Shown: positions 6,308 to 13,253 of the stretch, piece after piece
Position numbering within the stretch: position 1 is the first letter of the stretch
Layout: every line of letters starts with the position of its first letter
DNA from: CAZVAR01 sp964625225
Lineage (GTDB): Bacteria; Pseudomonadota; Alphaproteobacteria; JAJUGE01
Assembly (NCBI GenBank): GCA_964625225.1
Contig: CAZVAR010000095.1
Coordinates: 1-14,844, forward strand
Direction of reading: 5' to 3'
Length of the DNA stretch: 14,844 nt
The notes under the pieces: generated by a model
What the model saw: only the letters and a program-made list of their open reading frames with translations
Told to the model about the DNA's origin: nothing
Databases searched by the model: none
Program-made: the position numbers and the translations under genes

Positions 6308-7087
6308 ATGCTGCACGGCAGGCGGGCGATCGTGACGGGGTCCACCAGCGGTATCGGTCTCGGTATCGCGCGGGCCCTCGCGGGCCAGGGCTGCGCCGTG
6401 ATGCTGAACGGCTTCGGCGAGGCCGATACGATCGAGGCCCTGCGGCGCGAACTGGCCGCCGGCGGTGCGGAGATCCGCTACGCGCCGGCCGACATGCGCC
6501 GGCCCGACGAGATTGTCGCGATGGTCCGCGAGACGGAGGCGGCGTTCGGCGGCGTCGACATCCTCGTCAACAATGCGGGGATTCAGCACGTCGACCTGAT
6601 CGAGGACTTTCCGCCGGAGCGGTGGAATGCGGTCATCGCCGTGAACCTTTCGTCTGCCTTCCATACCATCCGCGCTGCCCTGCCCGGCATGAAGGCGCGG
6701 AACTGGGGCCGCATCGTCAATATCGCCTCGGCGCACGGGCTGGTCGCCTCGCCGGCCAAGTCCGCCTATGTGGCGGCCAAGCATGGTCTGGTCGGGCTCA
6801 CCAAGGTGGTGGCACTGGAGACGGCGGAGAGCGGAATCACCTGCAATGCGATCTGCCCCGGTTGGGTGCGCACCCCGCTAGTGGAGCGGCAGATCGAAGC
6901 CCGGGCGGCACGCGGGGATCTGTCGACCGCGGCGGCGACCCTGGAGCTGGTCGGCGAGAAACATCCCAGCAAGCGCTTCGTCGAGATCGACCAGCTGGCG
7001 GCGCTGGCGGTTTTCCTCTGCAGCGACGCCGCGGCGGCGATCACCGGGGCGGCGCTCCCGGTGGACGGCGGCTGGACGGCGCAGTGA
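6308..7087 (+). CDS. bdhA: D-3-hydroxybutyrate dehydrogenase
   Basis: Catalyses NAD-dependent interconversion of D-3-hydroxybutyrate and acetoacetate in the cytoplasm, the entry step for using hydroxybutyrate released from PHB stores. Seen: 259 residues, the usual length, with the SDR cofactor motif TGSTSGIG (10-17), NNAG (88-91), Asn113, Ser141 and Tyr154/Lys158. Features that separate this subfamily from generic SDRs are also present: the CNAICPGWVRTPLV segment, a LVERQIEARAA helix, the GEKHPSKRF stretch and the FLCSD...ITGAALPVDGGWTAQ ending. GGGAGCGGGAC lies directly before the ATG. The gene appears monocistronic, flanked by a hairpin before it and tandem hairpins after it. No phasin or PHB polymerase gene is in the window. 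Confidence 0.93.
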   Translation: MLHGRRAIVTGSTSGIGLGIARALAGQGCAVMLNGFGEADTIEALRRELAAGGAEIRYAPADMRRPDEIVAMVRETEAAFGGVDILVNNAGIQHVDLIEDFPPERWNAVIAVNLSSAFHTIRAALPGMKARNWGRIVNIASAHGLVASPAKSAYVAAKHGLVGLTKVVALETAESGITCNAICPGWVRTPLVERQIEARAARGDLSTAAATLELVGEKHPSKRFVEIDQLAALAVFLCSDAAAAITGAALPVDGGWTAQ

Positions 7088-7164
7088 GCGATTTTTTTCG
7101 ACGATGCCAGGGAACCCGATCGCGGTTAACGGTGTATTTAGCGGTGTCGGGTATCCTGGAGCCT

Positions 7165-7181
7165 CCGGATCCGATATCCGG
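7165..7181 (+). repeat. first hairpin of a tandem pair between bdhA and the thioesterase
   Basis: CCGGAT (7165-7170) pairs with ATCCGG (7176-7181) across a 5-nt loop and is followed by CGCTTCTTT. It lies 30 nt upstream of the stronger terminator hairpin. Confidence 0.4.
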
Positions 7182-7210
7182 CGCTTCTTTGACCCCTCCC
7201 TTTCCGACTT

Positions 7211-7236
7211 GGGCCGCTCCGGCGGCCCTTCTTTTT
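7211..7236 (+). terminator. intrinsic terminator ahead of the thioesterase gene
   Basis: GGGCCGC (7211-7217) pairs perfectly with GCGGCCC (7222-7228) around TCCG, followed by TTCTTTTT (7229-7236). This is the only hairpin in the window with a proper T-run. It can end bdhA transcription, but it lies 22 nt before the thioesterase ATG, so it may also act as a leader attenuator. Confidence 0.8.
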
Positions 7237-7258
7237 GCCCGACTGCTGGAGCCCGCCC

Positions 7259-7705
7259 ATGGCCGACATGCCCGAGACGCGTGACCGCTACCGCTATTTC
7301 GTCTCGGTGGCGACACGATGGAACGACAACGACGTCTACGGGCACGTCAACAACATGGTCTATTACGGCTATATCGACAGCGCCGTGAACCTCTATCTGG
7401 TCCGGGAGGGCGGCCTCGACATCCATGCGAGCCCGGTGATCGGGGTGGTAGTTGAGAGCGGCTGCCGCTTCCGCAGGCCGATCGCTTATCCGGATACGGT
7501 CGACGTCGGCATCCGGGTCGGCCGGCTCGGCAACAGCAGCGTCCGCTACGAGCTCGGCCTGTTCCGCGCCGGTGAGGACGAGGCGGCCGCCGAGGGCCAT
7601 TTCGTTCACGTCTTCGTGAATCGGGCGACGATGCGCCCGGCGCCGATGCCGGCCTCGATCCGCACGGCGCTGGCGCGACTGGCGCCGGACCTCACCGAAC
7701 CCTAA
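7259..7705 (+). CDS. hotdog-fold acyl-CoA thioesterase (4-hydroxybenzoyl-CoA thioesterase type)
   Basis: Seen: 148 residues with the 4HBT signature RWNDNDVYGHVNNMVYYGYID (20-40). Asp25 sits where the catalytic aspartate of the 4-hydroxybenzoyl-CoA thioesterase family lies, by hand alignment. The middle strands VVESGCRFRRPIAYPD also fit YbgC/FadM-like thioesterases. Known: such enzymes hydrolyse acyl-CoA thioesters in the cytoplasm; substrate range cannot be read from sequence. Start: the ATG at 7259 has GGAG 8 nt upstream. A second ATG at 7268 is possible. A TTG at 7235 in the same frame falls inside the terminator T-run and is unlikely. It follows bdhA, but an intrinsic terminator intervenes, so joint expression is doubtful. 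Confidence 0.88.
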   Translation: MADMPETRDRYRYFVSVATRWNDNDVYGHVNNMVYYGYIDSAVNLYLVREGGLDIHASPVIGVVVESGCRFRRPIAYPDTVDVGIRVGRLGNSSVRYELGLFRAGEDEAAAEGHFVHVFVNRATMRPAPMPASIRTALARLAPDLTEP

Positions 7706-7801
7706 GATCCCGTCCTCGAGAGGCCCGGGTCGCGCCACGTTCACGGATCGGCAACCCGGAGGTGCTAGCTCTCATCCGCTCCCCGAAACGGCAAGGCGGT
7801 T

Positions 7802-8161
7802 ATGGCGCGTATCCTCCTGGCGGAAGACGATGACTCTCTGCGAACTTTCCTGGCACGTGCGCTGGAACGCGCTGGCCACGAGGTCCATGCCGTGGGCGAC
7901 GGGATCAGCGCCACGACGGCGCTGCTCAGCAACCGCTTCGATTTGCTGGTCGCGGACATCGTCATGCCCGGCCTGGACGGCATCGAGCTGGCGCGCCGCG
8001 CCGCCGGCGAACATCCGCGGCTGCGGATCATGCTGATCACCGGCTTCGCGGCGCTGGTGCTGCAGGCGCGTGAGGCCGTGCCGGACCGGGCGCGGGTCTT
8101 CTCCAAGCCGATCCATCTGCGCGACCTGGTGCGGCAGGTCGACGAGGTGCTTGCGGCCTGA
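7802..8161 (+). CDS. cpdR: single-domain response regulator, CpdR-like
   Basis: Seen: 119 residues forming only a receiver domain: acidic cluster Glu8-Asp11, phosphoacceptor Asp52 (ADIVMPGLDGIELARR), Thr80 and Lys102 (FSKPIHLRDLV). There is no output domain. Length and the phrases AEDDDSLR, IVMPGLDGIELARRAA, ITGFAA and KPIHLRDLV match alphaproteobacterial CpdR. Known: in Caulobacter, unphosphorylated CpdR binds ClpX and primes ClpXP to degrade cell-cycle substrates; phosphorylation through the CckA-ChpT relay switches it off. Inferred: the same cell-cycle role here. AAGGCGG precedes the ATG. It sits 65 nt upstream of a tRNA gene on the same strand and 96 nt after the thioesterase. Confidence 0.85.
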   Translation: MARILLAEDDDSLRTFLARALERAGHEVHAVGDGISATTALLSNRFDLLVADIVMPGLDGIELARRAAGEHPRLRIMLITGFAALVLQAREAVPDRARVFSKPIHLRDLVRQVDEVLAA

Positions 8162-8226
8162 GCCTATGCGCCCCATCTAAGCGGGGCTTGAAGGCCGCGG
8201 CGATTGTTGCTAAATCGCCGCTTCGT

Positions 8227-8301
8227 GGGCGGTTAGCTCAGCGGTAGAGCACTGTGTTGACATCGCAGGGGTCGCTGGTTCAATCCCAGCACCGCCCACC
8301 A
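8227..8301 (+). tRNA. tRNA-Val (anticodon GAC), CCA encoded
   Basis: A full cloverleaf can be drawn. Acceptor GGGCGGT pairs with ACCGCCC (8291-8297); the D arm is GCTC/GAGC; the anticodon stem CTGTG/CGCAG closes the loop TTGACAT with anticodon GAC; the T arm is GCTGG/CCAGC around TTCAATC. Discriminator A8298 is followed by an encoded CCA (8299-8301). The total is 75 nt. It reads GUC and by wobble GUU valine codons. Confidence 0.96.
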
Positions 8302-8364
8302 TCTCCCGGCCCGCGCCCGGACAGCGGCGACCGTCGTGCGCCTGCCTTAACGCGGTGTCGAACC

Positions 8365-8381
8365 CCGGGACGCGATCCCGG
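8365..8381 (-). terminator. hairpin downstream of the cyclase gene
   Basis: CCGGGA (8365-8370) pairs with TCCCGG (8376-8381) around a 5-nt loop, about 107 nt past the cyclase stop on the minus strand and 64 nt past the tRNA on the plus strand. No T-run is present, so it is a weak candidate for either. The rest of the gap 8302-8487 shows nothing else I can support. Confidence 0.3.
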
Positions 8382-8487
8382 ACTCCTCGCCTGTCTCCGA
8401 ATTGCCATCTGAATCCGGTGCCGTCCCGAGCCGCGCCGCGGTCGGCGGTCGGGCCGCGGCGGGCCGTCCGCCCCGGCTGCCGGCGCC

Positions 8488-10530
8488 TCAGCCGGGGCCG
8501 TGCCAGCCCCACAAAAGGATCGCCCCGTCGCGGCCGTGGATCGGCCGCGGCGGCAGGGCGACGAGGCCGGCGGTAACCGCCTCCCCGTCGGCCGCCCGGC
8601 GCGCAGCGGCGACGGCAGCTTCCGAGGCGAGCAGGGTGATCCCGAGCTCGCGCGTCATGTCCTGCAGCCGGCTTGCCACGTTGACGGTGTCGCCGACCAC
8701 GGTGAACTCGAACCGGTGCTCACCGCCGACGTCGCCCATCAGCACCGGCCCGTAGTGGAGGCCGATGCCGGCCGCGATCGGCGCCTGCCCGGCGGCCGTG
8801 AGCTCGCGGCTCCAGCCGGCGAGATCGGCCGCCAGCGTGCGGGCGCAGGCGACGGCGTTGCGGGCGTCGTCCGGTCCGGGCTCGGGCGGCCCGAAGGTCG
8901 CCAGCGCGCCGTCGCCCAGAAACTTGTCGAGCGTCCCGCCGTGCGCGAAGACGGCCTTCTCGACACGGCGGTGGAAGGCGCGAAGCAACGCGATCGCCTC
9001 GGCCGGCGCCATCCGCTCGGCGAGATGGGTGAAGCCGATGATATCGACGAACAGGACCGCCGCCTCGATGGTGCGGTCCAAGCTGTGCGCCGCATCGCGG
9101 CCGGCGAGCTGTTCGACCACGTTCGGGGAGAAATAGCGGCCGAGATTGGCGCGCTGGCGCTCGGCGCGCCGCCGCCGCCGCTCCTCGTCCCATACCCGCG
9201 CCGCCAGCAGCGCCGCGAAGTTCAGCGCGATCGCGAGGGTCGGGACGGTGTAGTTGATCCAGATGCCGGCCCGGGCGAAGACCGCAAAATTGACGGCCGT
9301 CCAGGCTGTCAGGAGGCCGAAGCCGGCGGCGACGGCCGCGGCGACGGGCAGGACGGCAACGGCGGACAGGGCGGCGATGCCGGCGCCGATCGTGGCAAGC
9401 GCCTCGACCGCCCCGGCCCAGGCCGGGCGCCGGATCGCGCGGCCGTGCAGGATGTTGTCGAAGATGGTGGCCTGGCGCTCCACCCCCGGCAGGCTGCCGG
9501 CGAAGGGGGAGGGGAAGGCATCGTCGATGCCGAGCGCGGCGCCGCCGACCAGCACCAGCTTGCCGTCGAAGGTGCCCGCCGGCAGGCGCCCCTCGATCAG
9601 GTCCACCAGGGAGTAGGTCGGGAAGGTTCCCGGCGGTCCGTAATAGTTCACCACCATCCGCATCGCCGCGCCGGTCGGCACGAACCGTTCGCCCAGCGCG
9701 ATGCCCCAGGGGAAATGCACCGCGTTCTCTTCCGGAGGAATGTCGAGGAAGGCGCGGACCGCCGCCAACGGCAGCGAAGGGAAGAAGTCCCCCGCATAGC
9801 CGATGACGAGATACTCGTAGCGCGGCGTTCCGTCGGTGTCGAAGGCGAGGGTGACGTGGCCGGCGTCGCGGGCCGCGCCGGCGATGCCGGGCAGCGCGGT
9901 CAGTACGCCCCGTGCCTGCAGCGCCGATCCGGCGGCGTCGCCTCCCTCGCTCCGGTAGCGGGAGAAGGCCGCACGTTCGAGATAGGGCGGCAGGCCATCC
10001 GCAGTGCCGCGCCGCGGGTCGAACACGAACGCGAAGGGGATCAGGACGTTGCCGGCCTCGCGCAGCGCCACCTCGAATGCCCGGTCCGCCCCGGCCCCTT
10101 CTCGCAGCAATCGTTCCAGCTCCGCCGCCGCTTCGATCTCGCCATGGCGGTGCAGCGCATCCCGCGCCCGGCGGATGGCGAGGCGCGCGGTGGCCGGCAG
10201 CGGGGCGTCGGGGTCGGTGAACAGCAGGTTGAACACCACCAGCCGGGCGCCGTCCTGCGCCAGCAGGCGGACGGCATCGGCGAAGTGGGCGCGCGAGAGC
10301 GGCCACTCGCCGAGCTCGGCAATGGTGCGATCGTCGATCAGGAGCAGCACGGCTTCGGGACCGGGGCGGAGCGGGCCGCGGATCTGGAAGCGCAGATTGA
10401 GGATCTGCGTCTCGAAATTGTTGAGCAGCGGCCGGCCCGCGGCGAGCAGATGCACGGCGACCAGCGCAAGCGTGAGACCGGCCGCAAGGGCGGCGCGGGG
10501 CGCCCGCCACCAGCGGCGCACGGCCGGCAT
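8488..10530 (-). CDS. CHASE2-sensor adenylate/guanylate cyclase
   Basis: Membrane sensor enzyme predicted to make cAMP (or cGMP) in response to an extracytoplasmic signal. Seen in 680 residues: TM helix at about 13-31; a periplasmic CHASE2 domain (about 35-365) with the typical opening LLIDDRTIAELGEWPLSR and the late KLVLVGGAALGIDD; three hydrophobic segments at about 372-446; a charged linker; and a class III cyclase domain (about 488-650). Catalytic positions are complete: metal-binding Asp496 (FVDIIGF) and Asp540, base-selecting Lys536 and Asp614 (VVGDTVN), and transition-state Asn617 and Arg621. The Lys/Asp pair favours ATP over GTP. The FecR-domain gene lies 8 nt upstream, so translational coupling is likely; the Shine-Dalgarno before this ATG is weak. 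Such FecR-CHASE2 cyclase pairs are a recurring arrangement in proteobacteria. Confidence 0.93.
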   Translation of the reverse strand: MPAVRRWWRAPRAALAAGLTLALVAVHLLAAGRPLLNNFETQILNLRFQIRGPLRPGPEAVLLLIDDRTIAELGEWPLSRAHFADAVRLLAQDGARLVVFNLLFTDPDAPLPATARLAIRRARDALHRHGEIEAAAELERLLREGAGADRAFEVALREAGNVLIPFAFVFDPRRGTADGLPPYLERAAFSRYRSEGGDAAGSALQARGVLTALPGIAGAARDAGHVTLAFDTDGTPRYEYLVIGYAGDFFPSLPLAAVRAFLDIPPEENAVHFPWGIALGERFVPTGAAMRMVVNYYGPPGTFPTYSLVDLIEGRLPAGTFDGKLVLVGGAALGIDDAFPSPFAGSLPGVERQATIFDNILHGRAIRRPAWAGAVEALATIGAGIAALSAVAVLPVAAAVAAGFGLLTAWTAVNFAVFARAGIWINYTVPTLAIALNFAALLAARVWDEERRRRRAERQRANLGRYFSPNVVEQLAGRDAAHSLDRTIEAAVLFVDIIGFTHLAERMAPAEAIALLRAFHRRVEKAVFAHGGTLDKFLGDGALATFGPPEPGPDDARNAVACARTLAADLAGWSRELTAAGQAPIAAGIGLHYGPVLMGDVGGEHRFEFTVVGDTVNVASRLQDMTRELGITLLASEAAVAAARRAADGEAVTAGLVALPPRPIHGRDGAILLWGWHGPG

Positions 10531-10538
10531 CGCCGGGG

Positions 10539-11168
10539 TCAGGGGACGCTGGTCGCGGCGAGGAGGGCGTCGATTCGCCGCTGCGACCAGCGTCGCACAC
10601 CGGTCGGGACCGCGACCGCCGGCACGTCCGTGCCTTCGCCGGCGCGAAGCAGGACACTCTCGATCGGCGCCGGCGCCTTGCTGGAGACCGCGACCGCGCC
10701 GTCGATGACGAAGATGCCGGTGTTCTCCACCGAGGTCTGGCCCATGAAATCGGTCCCGCGCACCGAGGCGATGGCCGTCGTGGTCTCGAGCTCGAAGCGC
10801 GAATCGGGCAGGCCGGGCGTGACCGTCGCCCGGAACAGGCCGCGGATCAACGAGAGCACGCCCGAGCGGCGGGTGCCGGCATCGTCGACCGCGTACTCCG
10901 CGGCCGCAAGGTCACTGTTGTCGCCGAGGGCGACCACCGTTCCGTCGAGAAAGCGGATCTTCACCCGTGCATCCGCGCCGGTGCGGATGCGGTCCGAACG
11001 CAGTATGGCGGCGCCGATCGTGAGTGCCGTCGACCCGGCACCCCGTACCGCGATCACGTCGCCGCGCAGGGCGACCACCTCGCCGATGGCGGCGGGATCC
11101 TGCGCGGCCGCCGGGCTACCGGCGAGAAGCAGAATGAGAATGAAGGACCTGCGCCAGACTCGAAGCAT
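10539..11168 (-). CDS. secreted FecR-domain protein
   Basis: Seen: 209 residues. Signal peptide 1-22 (RR, then a FILILLLAG core, probable cleavage AAA/QD), then a FecR domain: GEVVALRGDVIAVR (29-42), a DRIRTGADARVKIRFLDGT strand pair, and the characteristic TAIASVRGTDF motif late in the domain. There is no transmembrane helix after the signal peptide, so it is not the classical anti-sigma FecR but a periplasmic protein with the domain alone. Start: GGAGGACGAGG directly precedes the ATG at 11168. An in-frame ATG at 11225 lacks a ribosome-binding site and would bury the signal peptide. It probably forms an operon with the cyclase 8 nt downstream and may present a ligand to the CHASE2 domain; this partnership is an inference from adjacency. 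Confidence 0.88.
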   Translation of the reverse strand: MLRVWRRSFILILLLAGSPAAAQDPAAIGEVVALRGDVIAVRGAGSTALTIGAAILRSDRIRTGADARVKIRFLDGTVVALGDNSDLAAAEYAVDDAGTRRSGVLSLIRGLFRATVTPGLPDSRFELETTTAIASVRGTDFMGQTSVENTGIFVIDGAVAVSSKAPAPIESVLLRAGEGTDVPAVAVPTGVRRWSQRRIDALLAATSVP

Positions 11169-11241
11169 GCCTCGTCCTCCGATGGCCGGCCGGCGGATGG
11201 AAGCAGAAACCGGGTGTAGGCCCAAACTCGGGCCACCGCAA

Positions 11242-11257
11242 TGTGATCGCCGTCACC
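11242..11257. promoter_or_regulatory. CRP/FNR-family binding site candidate
   Basis: TGTGA-TCGCCG-TCACC at 11242-11257 matches the CRP consensus TGTGA-N6-TCACA in 9 of 10 fixed bases, and is preceded by AA. It lies 74 bp upstream of the FecR-cyclase operon and about 200 bp before the cold-shock gene start. For a possible operon promoter (TTGCGG, 17-bp spacer, TACACC at 11218-11213 on the minus strand) the centre falls near -43, close to a class II position. That promoter is weak and the regulator is inferred. Confidence 0.5.
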
Positions 11258-11281
11258 GGAGCGGCCGCGCCGCAGGCAAAA

Positions 11282-11309
11282 TTGCCAAACCGGAGAGCGC
11301 TCGTCTAAG
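11282..11309 (+). promoter_or_regulatory. putative sigma-70 promoter of the cold-shock gene
   Basis: TTGCCA (11282-11287), 16 bp, TCTAAG (11304-11309): five of six and four of six matches to consensus. Transcription would start near 11316, leaving a leader of about 140 nt before the ATG, the sort of length seen for cspA messages. No experimental support. Confidence 0.4.
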
Positions 11310-11347
11310 CTGCCTTCGGATCTCTGCGCCGGACCGAAGGCCGAATG

Positions 11348-11365
11348 GGGCCGGCCGTCCGGCCC
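11348..11365 (+). repeat. stem-loop in the cold-shock gene leader
   Basis: GGGCCGG (11348-11354) pairs perfectly with CCGGCCC (11359-11365) around a CCGT loop, about 90 nt upstream of the cold-shock start codon. It lies within the predicted leader. Confidence 0.45.
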
Positions 11366-11455
11366 TGACGGGCCTCCGGGACATCGCCGAAATCCTCCGA
11401 CGCCGCGGCAGTGCCGCGACGGCGGCCTACACATGCGCCTGACAAGGAAGCGACG

Positions 11456-11665
11456 ATGGCATTCGGTACCGTCAAATGGTTCAATCCCACCAAGGGCTTC
11501 GGTTTCATCGAGCCGGAGGCCGGCGGGGCGGACGTTTTCGTGCACATCTCGGCGGTCGAGCGGGCCGGCCTGGACACGCTCGATCCCGGCCAGCGGATCG
11601 AATACGACCTGGAGCGCGACGAGCGGCGGGGCCGCACGCACGCGGCGAATCTGCGCGCCGCCTGA
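11456..11665 (+). CDS. cold-shock protein, CspA family
   Basis: Seen: 69 residues forming one cold-shock domain. It starts MAFGTVKWFNPTKGFGFIEP, with RNP1 (KGFGFI, 13-18) and RNP2 (VFVHIS, 27-32), and ends with the ARG-rich RRGRTHAANLRAA tail. Known: these proteins bind single-stranded nucleic acid and act as RNA chaperones in the cytoplasm; many are not cold-induced. Length is the family norm. Start: AAGGA lies about 9 nt before the ATG; an upstream in-frame start at 11411 adds residues absent from the family. It is divergent from the FecR-cyclase operon and followed by a strong hairpin. Which csp paralogue it is cannot be decided. Confidence 0.94.
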   Translation: MAFGTVKWFNPTKGFGFIEPEAGGADVFVHISAVERAGLDTLDPGQRIEYDLERDERRGRTHAANLRAA

Positions 11666-11684
11666 GGCACCCGGTCACGACGGG

Positions 11685-11710
11685 GCGGCCTCCGTGCGAT
11701 CGGAGGCCGC
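11685..11710 (+). terminator. strong GC hairpin after the cold-shock gene
   Basis: GCGGCCTCCG (11685-11694) and CGGAGGCCGC (11701-11710) form a perfect 10-bp stem with a 6-nt loop, 19 nt after the stop codon. No T-run follows. Position and strength make it the likely 3' end signal of the cold-shock transcript. Confidence 0.6.
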
Positions 11711-11777
11711 GTCCGTGCGGCGGCGCAGGCCGGCGCGTCACCTTTGCCGATACCGGGCGGTCGCGGAGAACCGGCCC

Positions 11778-11817
11778 GATCGTGCACGATCCCGGCGCGC
11801 AGCCCCGATCGGGGGCT
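11778..11817. repeat. palindrome pair in a convergent gene gap
   Basis: GATCGTGCACGATC (11778-11791) is a perfect 14-bp palindrome. Then AGCCCC (11801-11806) pairs with GGGGCT (11812-11817), its core being the palindrome CCCCGATCGGGG. They lie in the 223-bp gap (11666-11888) between the convergent cold-shock and lipoprotein genes, where no coding region is credible. They may serve as 3' end structures for the minus-strand gene. Confidence 0.45.
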
Positions 11818-11888
11818 CGATCGGCCCCAGCCGGGACCGTACCGGGCGATACCGGACGGGCGTCGATTCGGGCCGGCCGGCTCCGCCT

Positions 11889-12362
11889 TCAGCTGACGAT
11901 GCGCCAGGTGCCGTCGGGCTCGCGGCAGGCAGTCCCGTAGGCATTCTCGACGCGACCACCGACATGAATCGTGGTCTGGTACTCGCGGCAGTACTGGCCG
12001 TTGGGCTGCTGATAGGTCCGCACCGGCGTGACTGTCCCGTAATTGCCGCTGTCGGGGTTGCTCCAGGTTTCAGCCACGCCCGACCGGTTGTACTCGAAGG
12101 CATGCGTCGCGGCGCGCTCGGCATGCAGACGATCGGCCTTGTCGAGCGATCGACCGATCTCGCCGCCGAGGAAGGCCCCCAGCAGCGTGCCAGCACCGAC
12201 CGCGACCAGGCGACCGCTGCCGGATCCGATGGTCGAGCCGAGCAGGCCACCGGCAACCCCGCCGGCGACGGTGCCGACGCCTTGTTTCGGGCCGTAATCG
12301 TTGGCGCATCCGGCCATCAGCAACGCAGCGGCCGTCAGCGCCGCGGTCACGATCCGCATCAT
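11889..12362 (-). CDS. glycine-zipper lipoprotein (17-kDa surface antigen type)
   Basis: Seen: 157 residues. A short signal ends in the lipobox-like LLMAGC with Cys19, so the mature protein is probably lipid-anchored in the outer membrane. Residues about 27-72 are a glycine zipper (GVGTVAGGVAGGLLGSTIG ... GAGTLLGAFLGGEIGRSLD) of the Rickettsia 17-kDa antigen / 2TM type. The C-terminal half (FEYNRSGVAETWSNPDSG ... CREYQTTIHVGG ... ACREPDGTWRIVS) matches the usual companion domain, with two cysteines. Known: the family is widespread in alphaproteobacteria; precise function is unclear, with roles in envelope integrity proposed. Start: ATGATG at 12362/12359 with CGGAG 7 nt upstream. The frame stays open far upstream only as an antisense shadow of the creatininase gene. 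It is divergent from that gene. Confidence 0.88.
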   Translation of the reverse strand: MMRIVTAALTAAALLMAGCANDYGPKQGVGTVAGGVAGGLLGSTIGSGSGRLVAVGAGTLLGAFLGGEIGRSLDKADRLHAERAATHAFEYNRSGVAETWSNPDSGNYGTVTPVRTYQQPNGQYCREYQTTIHVGGRVENAYGTACREPDGTWRIVS

Positions 12363-12503
12363 GGGAGAGCTCCGAGATCCCGCATCACAATCCCGGCCCG
12401 GCCTCCGGGCCCCGCCTTGGTCGAGCGAGATAATATCGGATAAGCTGCGCCGGCAACATCGCCCTGCGCGACAATCCGCCCCAGCCAATCGAAGGGATCG
12501 CCG

Positions 12504-13253
12504 ATGCGCTTGCAACTCAGCACCTGGCAGGAAGTCGAGGCCTATCTGGAGCGGTCCAAGGGGATCATCGTCCCGATCGGCTCCACCGAGCAGCACGGGC
12601 CCAATGGCCTGATCGGCACCGACGCGATCTGCCCCGAGACCGTCGCCGACGGCGTCGCCGCGGAGATGGACGTGCTGGTGGCGCCGACGCTGAGCATCGG
12701 CATGGCGCAGCATCACATGGCGTTTGCCGGCACGATCACGTTCCGGCCCAGCACCTTCATCGCAGTGATCAAGGACGTGGTGAACTCGCTCGCCCGGCAC
12801 GGGTTCGAGCGCTTCTACTTTCTCAACGGGCATGGCGGGAACATCGCCACGGTGACCGCGGCCTTCTCCGAGATCTATGCCGAGCGCAGCCTGGCGACGG
12901 GCCCCCACACCCCGCCGCCGGTACGCTGCAAGCTCGCCAACTGGTTCATGGGGCCGCAGGTCAAGGCGGTATCGAAGGAACTGTTCGGTGATGCCGAGGG
13001 ACGCCACGCGACGCCGTCGGAGGTCTCGCTCAGCTACTATGCTCACCCGGAGTTCGTGAAGCGCGCCGAGATGAGCCCGAAGATCGCGCCGCTCGGCGAG
13101 TTCAGCGACGCGGCCGACTATCGGCGCCGTTTCCCGGACGGACGCATCGGCTCCGACCCGTCGCTCGCCAGCATCGAGCACGGCGAGCGCCTGTTCCGGG
13201 CGGCGGTCGCCGACGTGCTGGAGGACTACCGGGCGTTCCTCGCTGCGGACTGA
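12504..13253 (+). CDS. creatininase-family metal-dependent amidohydrolase
   Basis: Seen: 249 residues with the family's metal ligands: Glu29, His31 and Asp40 in GSTEQHGPNGLIGTD (26-40), His110 in FLNGHGGN (106-113), and Glu173 in HATPSEVSL. The SIGMAQHHMAF segment is also typical. Known: the family (PF02633) includes creatinine amidohydrolase, the formamide hydrolase ArfB and the mycofactocin peptidase MftE. All cut C-N bonds with a two-metal centre in the cytoplasm. Inferred: a hydrolase of this type with unknown substrate; neighbours give no pathway, and no mycofactocin or riboflavin gene is nearby. Start: AAGGGAT lies 6 nt before the ATG. Upstream, TTGGTC (12417-12422) and GATAAG (12439-12444) could form a weak promoter. 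It converges on znuA with a 37-bp gap. Confidence 0.9.
   Translation: MRLQLSTWQEVEAYLERSKGIIVPIGSTEQHGPNGLIGTDAICPETVADGVAAEMDVLVAPTLSIGMAQHHMAFAGTITFRPSTFIAVIKDVVNSLARHGFERFYFLNGHGGNIATVTAAFSEIYAERSLATGPHTPPPVRCKLANWFMGPQVKAVSKELFGDAEGRHATPSEVSLSYYAHPEFVKRAEMSPKIAPLGEFSDAADYRRRFPDGRIGSDPSLASIEHGERLFRAAVADVLEDYRAFLAAD

Noticed and set aside
7235..7258. TTG start for the thioesterase
   Set aside because: The codon lies in the T-run of the terminator and has no Shine-Dalgarno; the ATG at 7259 has GGAG at the right distance.
8210..8512. Minus-strand open frame of 100 codons containing GAGIEPATPAMSTQCSTAELTA
   Set aside because: This is the well-known false protein produced by reading antisense across a tRNA gene; it covers tRNA-Val and has no codon support outside it.
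8500..11442. 980-codon open frame on the plus strand
   Set aside because: It is a shadow lying antisense to the cyclase and FecR genes; the translation is low-complexity, rich in Arg, Gly and Ala, and has no domain. Long antisense frames are expected at this GC content.
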